Positions 35,613 through 43,945 of a stretch of DNA of 64,000 bases are shown here, one piece after another. Position numbers and translations under genes: made by a program. Each line of letters starts with the position of its first letter. Within the stretch, counting starts at the first letter, position 1. The notes beneath the pieces are model-generated. The model was not told the DNA's origin, did not search any database, and saw only the letters and a program-made list of their open reading frames with translations. Source of the DNA: Desulfobacter sp. (GTDB taxonomy: Bacteria > Desulfobacterota > Desulfobacteria > Desulfobacterales > Desulfobacteraceae). The stretch lies in contig CP054838.1 of the NCBI GenBank assembly GCA_028768545.1, positions 1,667,501 to 1,731,500 on the forward strand, read 5' to 3'.

Positions 35613-35930
35613 TTAGTCCTTTACTGCGAGTGGACTGTAACCCAGCAGATGAGGTAAAACACTTTGCTCGGAGGGTGAGGTTTTGTATAATGGAAAACGA
35701 CTAAAAAACGGCACAACCAATTGTAATGATATGACTTTTTGGCAAAATGCTTCAAATTTCATGAAATATTCGGGATAGTGAGGAGCAAACCAAGGCAACC
35801 AAGAAGATGGTTCTGTATGGTGGATCAGGGAAAATCCCATGGTTTACATTTGTTCCTAAGTCCTTATAATACCCTAATACTTGAATACTATGGGAGTCTC
35901 CATAAAAGAAACAGACCTTTGGGAAGGGCA

Positions 35931-36851
35931 ATGATTAAAAAAGATATTTACGACCATGATGTAAAGGCGCAGTTCAAGGCCTCGGCAAAAGACAGGCTCT
36001 ATCGGTTCATGATGGCCGATGACCAGATTAAGGGGGCGGTGGTGCACTCCACCCGGATGGTCAATGAGATGAAGGCCAACCACGGGCTGGGCCCTTTGGA
36101 AACCCTGATTCTGGGTCAGGCCTATATTGCTGCCGCGCTGATCTGTTCGGGGGTTAAGGGCAAGGACAGGGTCAGCTTGAACATCCAGTGTTCAGGCCCG
36201 GTAAAGGGGCTGGATGTGGAGTCAAATGCCTTTGGGGAGGTCAGGGGTTTTTTAAAGGCCAATCCCATAGAGGTGGAAAATCCAGAGCAGATCAAATATT
36301 TGTCCACCCTTTACGGGGCCGGTTTTTTATCTGTGACCAAATATCTCGAAGACGGGGCCATGCCCTATTCCGGTCAGATTGCCCTGGTCCACGGATCCAT
36401 TGCAGAAGATCTGGCCGAGTATTTTTTAAAATCAGAGCAGATTCCAACAGGGTTTAAACTCAGCGTGTTTTTTGATGAAAACGAAAGGGTGACAGGCGCC
36501 GGGGGGATTTTCCTCCAGGCAATGCCCGGTGTGGATACTGACAAGGTTGCCAAAGCTGAAACCCTGATTGAAAAAATCCAATCTCTGGGCGAATCCTTTG
36601 CCAGTGGGCAAACACCTGAATCTGTTATCAGCCAGTCTTTTTCAAGTCTTAACCCAAGATTTCTGGACAGTTCCCGGGTGGAGTTTTTCTGCCGGTGCAC
36701 AAAAGAGCGTATGCAGGGCTATCTTAAAGGGCTTGCAAAAGAGGACCGGGAAGATATCTGTAAAAACGGGCCTTTTCCCCTGGAGATCCGGTGTCACCAC
36801 TGCAACTCCCTGTACCGGTTTACCCGGTCGGAACTGGCATCTATTTTATAA
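35931..36851 (+). CDS. hslO: Redox-regulated chaperone Hsp33
   Basis: 306 residues. Holdase activated by oxidative unfolding. The N-terminal core starts DRLYRFMMADDQIKGAVVHS and the C-terminal zinc switch keeps all four cysteines as CxC (FFCRCTK) and CxxC (IRCHHCNS). The open frame extends upstream to 35739, but ATG 35931 follows GGGAAGGGC and matches the family start. Confidence 0.95.
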   Translation: MIKKDIYDHDVKAQFKASAKDRLYRFMMADDQIKGAVVHSTRMVNEMKANHGLGPLETLILGQAYIAAALICSGVKGKDRVSLNIQCSGPVKGLDVESNAFGEVRGFLKANPIEVENPEQIKYLSTLYGAGFLSVTKYLEDGAMPYSGQIALVHGSIAEDLAEYFLKSEQIPTGFKLSVFFDENERVTGAGGIFLQAMPGVDTDKVAKAETLIEKIQSLGESFASGQTPESVISQSFSSLNPRFLDSSRVEFFCRCTKERMQGYLKGLAKEDREDICKNGPFPLEIRCHHCNSLYRFTRSELASIL

Positions 36852-37160
36852 CTGCCGCTTGCCTGTGGGCTGGGAATTTAAAAAAAACAAAGATATGGAG
36901 TTTTTCTTGCAAAAGCATTTAAATATATTATAAATTTTGAAAGCGGGCTCAGCCTTGGTTTTTTGCAGCCGTGAAGATTATATCAACCTGTGATGCAAAA
37001 GAGTCATGTTGAATTTGAGTTTGCCCCTATGTTAAGAGTATAAAGAAAGACCCGGTTCAATGAGAAACAGTTTGGCACCCTTAAAAGGTAAGGGTTGAGA
37101 TGCTGTTTGGCCGGGCCTTTTTAAATTGTCGAACTAAAATTAAAGAAAGGTTTAAGAATC
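36852..37160 (+). other. Intergenic region with nested hairpin and T run
   Basis: No gene. Between 37051 and 37120 three stems nest: CCCGG/CCGGG (37051-37055 with 37111-37115), AAACAG/CTGTTT (37065-37070 with 37103-37108) and ACCCTTA/TAAGGGT (37077-37083 with 37089-37095), followed by CCTTTTTAAA. It ends about 40 bases before the His-rich gene, so it is either the hslO terminator or a leader terminator controlling the next gene. Confidence 0.6.
37051..37122 (+). terminator. Long-stem intrinsic terminator or attenuator
   Basis: Three consecutive helices capped by an AAAGG loop and followed by TTTTT. The position just before a metal-binding-looking small gene leaves attenuation open. Confidence 0.6.
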
Positions 37161-37472
37161 ATGTGTAACCATTGCAGTGATCATTCCCATCACCATCACC
37201 ACCACGACCACCCCGAAATTGTTCAGCTCATGCCGGTTCAAAATAATTTGTTTGCCGTTTACCAGACAGACGCCCCTCTGGATTTCAGTGTGGAAACAGG
37301 TAAAAACGGCATCAGCCTGGTCCCGGTATTATTCATGGGCCTGATTCGCCTTGGAGACAAAACCATGGTGGAAGGTTTTTTTGCTTCAAATGCCATCAAT
37401 TCCTGTGAAGAGACAAAGGGGTTTAAAGGATATGCCTCTTCTTTGACCCATGCGGAAAAGCTTTACGCATAG
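37161..37472 (+). CDS. Histidine-rich small protein
   Basis: 103 residues. The N terminus MCNHCSDHSHHHHHHDHPE has eight His and two Cys within 18 residues, a probable Ni, Zn or Co binding segment, followed by about 80 residues of an unrecognised compact domain (VPVLFMGLIRLGDKTMVEGFFASNAIN in pieces). AAAGG precedes the ATG. It lies upstream of iorA but a 165-base gap separates them. Metal storage or trafficking is a guess from composition. Confidence 0.65.
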   Translation: MCNHCSDHSHHHHHHDHPEIVQLMPVQNNLFAVYQTDAPLDFSVETGKNGISLVPVLFMGLIRLGDKTMVEGFFASNAINSCEETKGFKGYASSLTHAEKLYA

Positions 37473-37637
37473 GTTAGGTCTGTCTGGTCAATCAAAAAGA
37501 ATATATGGGTGAACCGGCCGGGTATGATCTGTTTAGCCATACAAAAGAATTTATCTTCCGGAGTTGAATGCCTTATGAGTGTTGCAGCACCGGAGGTGAG
37601 TCAGTCACAATTGCAGTAAATCCACAAAGGAGTGCGC

Positions 37638-39488
37638 ATGCATAAATTGTTAAAGGACAGCCCGGGTGAAAAAATCATGCTCCTGGGCAATGAAGCCATT
37701 GCAAGGGGAGCTGTTGAGGCGGGAGTGGCCTTTGCCACCACTTATCCGGGCACCCCTTCGTCTGAAATTTCTCTGAATCTTTTCCAGATGTCCCAGGAGT
37801 CTGATCTGTATTTTGAGTACAGCACCAATGAAAAAGTGGCCCTGGAAGTGGCTGCAGCAGCAGCCAATTCAGGCTTGAGAACCTTTTGCATGATGAAGCA
37901 TGTGGGGTTGAATGTGGCGGCAGATCCTTTGATGACCCTTGCCTATGTAGGGGTAACCGCAGGCATGGTCATTCTGACCGCAGATGATCCGGCCATGTTT
38001 TCCAGCCAGAACGAACAGGACAACCGCTACTATGCCAAATTCGGCGGACTTCCCATGCTCGAACCTTCGTCTGTGGCAGAAGCAAAGGATATGATAGAGC
38101 AGGCATTTGATTTGTCCGAAGAACTCAAGCAGCCTGTGCTGCTGCGCACTACCACCCGGATCAATCATTCCAACGCCTTTGTAACCTTTGGAGCGATCAA
38201 GGCCCAAAAAACAAAGGGGCGGTTTGAACGGGACCCCATGCGCTGTGTTACGGTGCCTGCCGTATCCCGGGGGCTCCATGTCAAACTCCTTGAAAAGTTG
38301 GAAAAGACCAGAGACCTTTCCGAAGCCTCTTGCTTTAACTTTGTTCAGGGCAAAGGTGATTTGGGCATTATTGCCAATGGGGTCAGCTTTCACTATGCCC
38401 AGGATGCGGTTACGGATCTGGGCATTGAAGATAAAATCCGGATTTTGCGGATGGGGTTTTCCAACCCCATGCCTGAAAACAAGATCAAGGCATTTCTCAA
38501 GGCCTGCACCCGGGTACTGGTCATTGAAGAGGGCGAACCCTTCATGGAAGAGGCGGTCAAGGCCTTTGCCCAGGAAGAGGGGATCACGATTCCCATCCAG
38601 GGAAAGTCTTCCACCCTTTTTTCCAGGCTTTCTGAGTATGATCCGGCCATGGTCCGGGAAAAAATTGCCCTTTGTTTTGGTGTTGAATATACCCGGCCGG
38701 AGACAATTGATGTTTCAGATCTGCCTGAAATTGCCAATCGTCCCCCCAACCTGTGTTCGGGCTGTTCCCACAGGGCAACCTTTTATGCGGTGCAAAAGGC
38801 AGCGGACGGGATGGATATCATCTGCCCCAATGACATTGGCTGCTATACCTTAGGATTTATGCCCCCCCTGAGCACAGGTGATTTTGTCATCTGCATGGGC
38901 TCTTCGGTGAGTACCTCCTGCGGGTTCAGTAAAGCCACGGACCAGAAGGTGGTTTCCTTTATCGGGGATTCCACTTTTTTCCATTCAGGGATCACAGGCC
39001 TTGTCAATGCCGTGTTCAACAATCATAATTTCACCCTGGTGATTCTGGAAAACGGGATTACGGCCATGACCGGCCACCAGCCCCATCCCGGGGTGGACAT
39101 GGAACAAATGGGCCATTCAGGCTATGGCCGGGTTAATATTGAAAACCTGGTCAAGGTCCTGGGCGTGGAACATGTGTCTGTGATCAAGCCCTTTAAGGTG
39201 AAAAAGAGCATTGATACCATCAAAGAGGCCCTGGCGTTTAAAGGGGTGTCCGTGATTATTTCCCAGGAACCCTGTATCCTCTTTGCCAAGAGCCTTAAAC
39301 TTAAAAAACCAAGGCCCTTTGAGGTGACTGACAAGTGTACTGACCACAAGGAATGCATCAACGGGATTGTCTGCCCCTCTTTTTATATTGACGAGGGCAG
39401 GGTGAAAATTGATGCTGATACCTGTGTGGGCTGCGCCCTTTGTGCCCAGATCTGTCCTGAAAATGCCATCAGGCCCCTGAAAAAATAA
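37638..39488 (+). CDS. iorA: Indolepyruvate:ferredoxin oxidoreductase, alpha subunit
   Basis: 616 residues. Oxidatively decarboxylates aryl pyruvates (from Trp, Phe, Tyr) to acyl-CoA, reducing ferredoxin; works with the beta subunit encoded next. TPP-binding region with GDSTFFHSGITGLVNAVFN, an N-terminal pyrimidine-binding domain, and a C-terminal ferredoxin domain (CTDHKECINGIVC and CVGCALCAQICPENAI) for two iron-sulfur clusters. ATG 37638 lies five bases after AAAGGAG, preferable to GTG 37632. Confidence 0.95.
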   Translation: MHKLLKDSPGEKIMLLGNEAIARGAVEAGVAFATTYPGTPSSEISLNLFQMSQESDLYFEYSTNEKVALEVAAAAANSGLRTFCMMKHVGLNVAADPLMTLAYVGVTAGMVILTADDPAMFSSQNEQDNRYYAKFGGLPMLEPSSVAEAKDMIEQAFDLSEELKQPVLLRTTTRINHSNAFVTFGAIKAQKTKGRFERDPMRCVTVPAVSRGLHVKLLEKLEKTRDLSEASCFNFVQGKGDLGIIANGVSFHYAQDAVTDLGIEDKIRILRMGFSNPMPENKIKAFLKACTRVLVIEEGEPFMEEAVKAFAQEEGITIPIQGKSSTLFSRLSEYDPAMVREKIALCFGVEYTRPETIDVSDLPEIANRPPNLCSGCSHRATFYAVQKAADGMDIICPNDIGCYTLGFMPPLSTGDFVICMGSSVSTSCGFSKATDQKVVSFIGDSTFFHSGITGLVNAVFNNHNFTLVILENGITAMTGHQPHPGVDMEQMGHSGYGRVNIENLVKVLGVEHVSVIKPFKVKKSIDTIKEALAFKGVSVIISQEPCILFAKSLKLKKPRPFEVTDKCTDHKECINGIVCPSFYIDEGRVKIDADTCVGCALCAQICPENAIRPLKK

Positions 39489-39510
39489 TCAAATCAAGGA
39501 ATAAAAGCAT

Positions 39511-40110
39511 ATGGAAACAACCAGACTGGTAATTGTAGCCGTGGGCGGACAGGGCAACCTTCTGGCGTCCAAGGTTCTGGGCGAAGCCGCCCTGATTGAG
39601 GGCGTGGAAGTGAGGATGAGTGAAATCCACGGCATGGCACAGCGGGGCGGGGTCGTGGAATCGGCCATTGTATTCGGCAATGCCACAAGTTCCATTATTT
39701 CAGACGGAGAGGCAGATATCCTGGTTGGGTTTGAACCGGCTGAAACCCTAAGAGCGATTAAACGATGTTCTGCAAAGACCCATGTCATCACCAATACGGC
39801 CACGCTGCCCCCTTTTACCGTGGGCATTGGCAAGGGAGCATATCCTGAAGTGGACACCATTACAAGGCTGCTCAAAGAAAAAACAGCAGGACTTGTGGCC
39901 ATTGATGCCATGGCCATTGCTCGGGAGGCCGGCAGCCCCATGAGCGTGAATATTGTGCTCTTGGGTGCCCTGATTCAGACCGGGGCCCTGGGGTTTTCCA
40001 AAGAGAGTGTGATTGAGGCCATCAAGCGGAGAACCAAGCCTGCATTTTTGGACAAAAACCTTAAGGCATTTGACCTGGGATTTGAGGCGGCCTTGAACAG
40101 TGCGGCCTAA
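39511..40110 (+). CDS. iorB: Indolepyruvate:ferredoxin oxidoreductase, beta subunit
   Basis: 199 residues, the gamma-type domain of 2-oxoacid oxidoreductases (VAVGGQGNLLASKVLGEAAL, SEIHGMAQRGGVVES). Binds CoA together with IorA. Starts 22 bases after iorA; one operon. Confidence 0.95.
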   Translation: METTRLVIVAVGGQGNLLASKVLGEAALIEGVEVRMSEIHGMAQRGGVVESAIVFGNATSSIISDGEADILVGFEPAETLRAIKRCSAKTHVITNTATLPPFTVGIGKGAYPEVDTITRLLKEKTAGLVAIDAMAIAREAGSPMSVNIVLLGALIQTGALGFSKESVIEAIKRRTKPAFLDKNLKAFDLGFEAALNSAA

Positions 40111-40157
40111 ATTTTGTTTTTGAGGCTCTGGACATTGAGCCTGTAAAAGGGGTGGGT

Positions 40158-40613
40158 ATGGAAAGAAAAATACAACCAGGCCTGGTTTATGTTATCAACG
40201 GTCCCAACCTGAATATGCTTGGCAAACGGGAACCCCGGGTTTACGGAAATTTAAGCCTTGATCAGATCAACCAGGAGCTCGAAGCCCTGGGTGAAAGACT
40301 GGGCATGGGGCTTGATTTTTTTCAGTCCAACCACGAGGGGCAGATCCTGGATCATCTTCATGGGATATTTGAAGAAAATCCTTTGGGGATTATCATTAAT
40401 CCCGGAGGTCTGGCCCATACATCCATCGCCCTCAGGGACGGCCTGGCAATGTTTTCCTGTCCTGTTATCGAGGTCCATTTGTCCAATATTCACAAGCGGG
40501 AAGCCTTTCGGCGAAACTCTTACATTGCAGGGGGCTGCACGGGTCAGATCTCAGGGTTTGGTGACTTTGGCTATCACATGGCCCTGCAGGCCATTGGTCA
40601 AGGGCGAGGTTAA
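40158..40613 (+). CDS. aroQ: 3-dehydroquinate dehydratase, type II
   Basis: 151 residues. Third shikimate step. YVINGPNLNMLGKREPRVYG with the catalytic Tyr, QSNHEGQ, INPGGLAHTSIALRD and EVHLSNIHKREAFR are diagnostic of the dodecameric type II enzyme. ATG 40158 preferred over GTG 40152. Confidence 0.95.
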   Translation: MERKIQPGLVYVINGPNLNMLGKREPRVYGNLSLDQINQELEALGERLGMGLDFFQSNHEGQILDHLHGIFEENPLGIIINPGGLAHTSIALRDGLAMFSCPVIEVHLSNIHKREAFRRNSYIAGGCTGQISGFGDFGYHMALQAIGQGRG

Positions 40614-40622
40614 TCCTTTGCC

Positions 40623-41345
40623 ATGTCCCTATTGATTCTTTCTGCCACTTCTTTTGAGGTGGCAGGCCTTTTAAAGCGTGCTCCCAAGTCTTCGGGCCAT
40701 ATCCTGAAATCGGGCCAGGTCCTGTATTCAGGCCTGGGAAAAGAGCCTGGCTGGCATTGTCTGGTCACAGGACCCGGGGGCTTTAACACGGCCATGGGCC
40801 TTGGGGCCTTTCTTGATCATCACCGACCGGATCTTATTCTTGATACCGGTATTGCCGGTGCTTACGCGCCTTCGGGCCTGGGCGTTGGGGATATAGCCCT
40901 TGCCAGCCAGGAGCAGTATTTCCACACCGGGGTGGGCATTGATTTTCTCTCCCGAATTCCCCTTCCCTTTGATCTGATCCAGGGAAATTCCAAGACCCGG
41001 AAGGGAATTTATTCTTTTGACCGGGCGCTGGTCTCCCAATGGCTGCGTCGTCTCAAAGGCGCGTTGGGCCAGGACCGGTTTAAAATTATCCAAGGGCCTT
41101 TTCTCACCGTCTCTTCCATCACCCGGGGCCAGGACATGGCCCTGGCAATTTTCCAGCGGTTTTCTCCTGTTATGGAGGCCATGGAAGGGGCGGCTGCGGC
41201 ACATACTGCGGCCTGTTACGGGGTACCCATGATAGAAATCCGGGCCGCATCCAATCGTGCTGGAGAACGGGATAAGGGGGCCTGGGATATTGATCTGGCC
41301 TGTGACCGGCTGGACAAGGTCTGCTGCATTGCCCTTGACCCGTAA
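40623..41345 (+). CDS. mqnB: Futalosine hydrolase
   Basis: 240 residues. Nucleoside-phosphorylase-like fold; releases hypoxanthine from futalosine in the alternative menaquinone pathway. The EAMEGAAAAHTAACYGVPMIEIRAASNRAGERD region carries the catalytic Glu and Asp (split here across 175-215). Nine bases after aroQ. The rest of the pathway (mqnA, C, D) is not in the window. Confidence 0.88.
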   Translation: MSLLILSATSFEVAGLLKRAPKSSGHILKSGQVLYSGLGKEPGWHCLVTGPGGFNTAMGLGAFLDHHRPDLILDTGIAGAYAPSGLGVGDIALASQEQYFHTGVGIDFLSRIPLPFDLIQGNSKTRKGIYSFDRALVSQWLRRLKGALGQDRFKIIQGPFLTVSSITRGQDMALAIFQRFSPVMEAMEGAAAAHTAACYGVPMIEIRAASNRAGERDKGAWDIDLACDRLDKVCCIALDP

Positions 41346-41351
41346 CCGGGG

Positions 41352-41371
41352 GGGTGTTTTTTAAGACACCC
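41352..41371 (+). terminator. Hairpin after mqnB
   Basis: GGGTGT (41352-41357) and ACACCC (41366-41371) pair around TTTTTTAAG, seven bases after the mqnB stop. No T run follows, so it could act only as a weak terminator or an mRNA 3' end. Confidence 0.4.
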
Positions 41372-41416
41372 TTGGGGGCCTTGCCTGTGACTTGTTTTGC
41401 CTGTGCTCAGCCGGGG

Positions 41417-41480
41417 CCTGTCCTGGATATCTTACAACGCATTTTTGTTTTAGCGGCAAGGCCGCGGCCGAGAAGGAAAG
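41417..41480 (+). repeat. Dispersed intergenic repeat, copy C (partial)
   Basis: ACAACGC.TTTTTG..TTAGC.GCAAGGC and CCGAGAAG line up with the second half of copy A (35555-35612). Sits between mqnB and the arsC-like gene. Confidence 0.5.
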
Positions 41481-41519
41481 GGTTAAGGTGTTGCCGGGCC
41501 GATCAGGGGAGCCTGTTTA

Positions 41520-41867
41520 ATGGGAAAAAAATTAAAGTTTTTGTTTTTATGCACGGGAAATTCCTGCCGCAGCCAGATGGCCGAAGGGTGGGGCAGGGCA
41601 TTAAAGCATGATGTTCTAGAGGTCTATTCGGCAGGGGTTGAAACCCATGGCCTCAACCCCGAGGCCGTCAAGGTCATGGCCGAAGCAGGAATCGATATTT
41701 CAGGCCATCGTTCAAAGGTGGTTCATGCCGGGTTTGATGATCCGCCCAGAATGGCTCAAGAACTGGCCTACAAAGGCGAGTCCGCCAAAGTTCAGCTGGA
41801 CTGTTATCGAACAATCAGAGATGAAATTAAAGCCTTTGTTGAAAAAATGCCCGATAATATCATTTAA
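41520..41867 (+). CDS. Arsenate-reductase-like low-molecular-weight phosphatase with internal deletion
   Basis: 115 residues instead of about 135-145. The P loop [14 protein letters not shown] (C11, C16) and [17 protein letters not shown] are intact as in thioredoxin-coupled ArsC. After HRSK (residue 66) the sequence jumps to [10 protein letters not shown]; the block of roughly 30 residues that normally follows, holding the VVTVC...CP redox cysteines, is missing in frame. The relay to thioredoxin therefore cannot work in the usual way; one Cys remains near the C terminus (LDCYR). May be a decayed arsC or a repurposed phosphatase. Confidence 0.8.
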   Translation: MGKKLKFLFLCTGNSCRSQMAEGWGRALKHDVLEVYSAGVETHGLNPEAVKVMAEAGIDISGHRSKVVHAGFDDPPRMAQELAYKGESAKVQLDCYRTIRDEIKAFVEKMPDNII

Positions 41868-42031
41868 GGGTGTCTCTAATAATCAGGCTTTTGGTTTGAA
41901 TTCAAGGCACAGGTAAATTTTATTCAGAGGAATATATTTAATATTTTGAGGATTTAAATTTGCCTGCAACGAAGAAATCAAGCCAAAAGACAATTATTAG
42001 AAGTGGCCGTAATTTTTAAAAGGAGGTATTT

Positions 42032-42229
42032 ATGCCTTATGTGAATATCAAAATCACAGATGAACGTGTCAACCGGGACCAAAAGCTGAAATTGATTCAG
42101 GGGGCGATAAGGCTGTTCGAGGATGTTCTGGGCAAAAATCCAGCCACAACCGTGGTTGTCATTGATGAGGTGGATACGGATAATTGGGGGATTGGCGGGG
42201 ACTCTGTCACCCGGCTGAGAAAAAGGTGA
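42032..42229 (+). CDS. 4-oxalocrotonate tautomerase family protein
   Basis: 65 residues. After Met removal the N-terminal Pro (MPYVNIKIT) would be the general base of the tautomerase fold; the late Arg residues are present too. AGGAGG seven bases before the ATG. Substrate unknown. Confidence 0.85.
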   Translation: MPYVNIKITDERVNRDQKLKLIQGAIRLFEDVLGKNPATTVVVIDEVDTDNWGIGGDSVTRLRKR

Positions 42230-42256
42230 GCCCTGTTATCCCTTGCCCTAAATCCA

Positions 42257-42377
42257 GCGCCAAATTTTATATTTTTTAAAATCTGGCGATGTACCGCCTC
42301 TTCCTGGCCGCGGCCAAGGTTTTTGATTTTAGGCGCCAAGGAAGTGACACGTGATGAGTATAATTCCTATGCCCCAG
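42257..42377 (+). repeat. Dispersed intergenic repeat, copy B
   Basis: Aligns over about 120 bases with the first part of copy A, roughly seven in ten positions alike by eye. It fills most of the gap between the tautomerase gene and trkA. Confidence 0.55.
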
Positions 42378-42525
42378 GGAAAAAAGACCCAAGGCAGCAA
42401 AGTAAGCGGGTGCCGTATAAAGGATCAGAGCTTGCCTCCGGGCGTTGACAATTAAAGGGGGAATCGGTATTTTCAATCCTAATGCCCGGATTTGGACCGG
42501 GCAAACGAATTTGGAGCAAATGTCT

Positions 42526-43926
42526 ATGAAAGCCAACAAGCCGGCAAAGTCTACCAATATTCTCATTCTTGGCCTTGGCGGGGTGGGATATTATCTGGCC
42601 AAACGCCTTGTACATGAGGGATATGCCATCACTGCCATTGAGCCGGACGCCCGGATGATCCGCAATGCCGACGGGGACATTGACGCCCGGTTTATTCAGG
42701 GTAACGCCATGAGCGTGGAATGCTGGAAAGAAGCGGGGGCGGACCGGATGGATTATCTCATTGCCGTTACCAATAATGATGCGGTGAATATGATGTCCTG
42801 TCTTTTGGGGGACCGGTTTGGGATTTTAAAAAAAATAGCCCGGGTCCGCTCCACCGATTTTGGAGGGAAAAATTCCATTCTCAATGCCCAGGACCTGAAA
42901 ATTGATCTTATCATTCATCCGGAGGAGTTGGCTGCCCAGGAGATCTTCAGGCTCATCAAATTACGGTCCGGGGATGATATTCTGGACATGGCCCAGGAGC
43001 AAATCCTTGCCATGGCTAGCCGGATCCATGAAACCTCGCCCCTGGCCTACCAAAAATTAAAGGATATCACCAGCGTTCAAACAGGGTTTCCATTCAGGAT
43101 TGTTGCCATTGCCAGGGGAATAAAGACCCTGATCCCCGGAGGGGATGATGAGCTTTTGCCCGGAGACCAGGCATTTTTCATGGCCTCAAGCGAGCATCTT
43201 CCCCAATTGATGACCCTTACGGGGACAGAACAGCAAAAGCGCCACAGGGTGATGATCATTGGGGGCGGTCTTGTGGGCAGCCGGTTGGCCCAGCTGCTGG
43301 GTAAAACCTTTGATGTTAGGCTGGTAGAAAAAGATGAGGAAATAGCCAAGGCCCTTTCCCATGAACTGGGCCATACACAAATTCTTCACGGAGACGGGTC
43401 GGATTCAAATATTTTAGTTGCAGCAGGGCTTTTGGAGATGGATACCTTTATCACGGCCACGGGTGAAAATGAAACCAATATCATGAGCTGTGTCCTGGCC
43501 AAGCATTTGATGACATCAGGGGACGTGGGGACCCGGCAGAGAAAATGTATCTCCCTGGTCAACAAGGAAGACTATGTGGTTCTGGCCGCCACCATGGGAA
43601 CCGATATTGCCCTGAACAAAAAGATTCTGGCCTCCAATGAGATTTTAAAATTTATCCGCAGGGGAGAGCTGCTCTCTGTGGCCCACCTTCACGGGTTTGA
43701 CGCTGAAATGGTTGAAATTGTGGCGGCTCCGGGCTCCCCCATTACCAAAACCCCCCTGTCCAAGCTTGGGGGGTATTACAATGGAAAGATCATGATCGGC
43801 GGAATCCGAAGGGACAATACCTGGCAGGTGGCTGTGGGGGACACAAGGATCCAGAGCAATGAGCGGGTGATTGTGGCCTGTATGTCCCAGAACCTTAAGG
43901 ATGTTCAAAAGTTGTTTCTGGCCTGA
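42526..43926 (+). CDS. trkA: Trk potassium-uptake regulatory subunit TrkA
   Basis: 466 residues, two RCK domains in tandem, each with a Rossmann NAD-binding loop (LGLGGVGYYLAKRL and IGGGLVGSRLAQLLG) and a TrkA-C domain. Cytoplasmic gating ring for TrkH. ATG 42526 has GGAG nine bases upstream; the open frame starts earlier at 42445 but without a matching start. Convergent with trkH, stop codons 20 bases apart. Confidence 0.93.
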   Translation: MKANKPAKSTNILILGLGGVGYYLAKRLVHEGYAITAIEPDARMIRNADGDIDARFIQGNAMSVECWKEAGADRMDYLIAVTNNDAVNMMSCLLGDRFGILKKIARVRSTDFGGKNSILNAQDLKIDLIIHPEELAAQEIFRLIKLRSGDDILDMAQEQILAMASRIHETSPLAYQKLKDITSVQTGFPFRIVAIARGIKTLIPGGDDELLPGDQAFFMASSEHLPQLMTLTGTEQQKRHRVMIIGGGLVGSRLAQLLGKTFDVRLVEKDEEIAKALSHELGHTQILHGDGSDSNILVAAGLLEMDTFITATGENETNIMSCVLAKHLMTSGDVGTRQRKCISLVNKEDYVVLAATMGTDIALNKKILASNEILKFIRRGELLSVAHLHGFDAEMVEIVAAPGSPITKTPLSKLGGYYNGKIMIGGIRRDNTWQVAVGDTRIQSNERVIVACMSQNLKDVQKLFLA

Positions 43927-43945
43927 ACTCAGGGGTTGTACCGGC

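Larger units (their letters stand above)
35322..35930. other. Intergenic region before hslO
   Basis: About 610 bases with the right 39-bp repeat, then a dispersed non-coding repeat (35438-35612), then about 300 A+T-rich bases in which no supported gene was seen. Short ORFs on both strands here (for example 35613-35840 minus) lack ribosome sites and recognisable content. Confidence 0.5.

Noticed and set aside
35739..35930. 64-codon N-terminal extension of hslO
   Set aside because: No Hsp33 similarity; ATG 35931 with GGGAAGG matches the family start.
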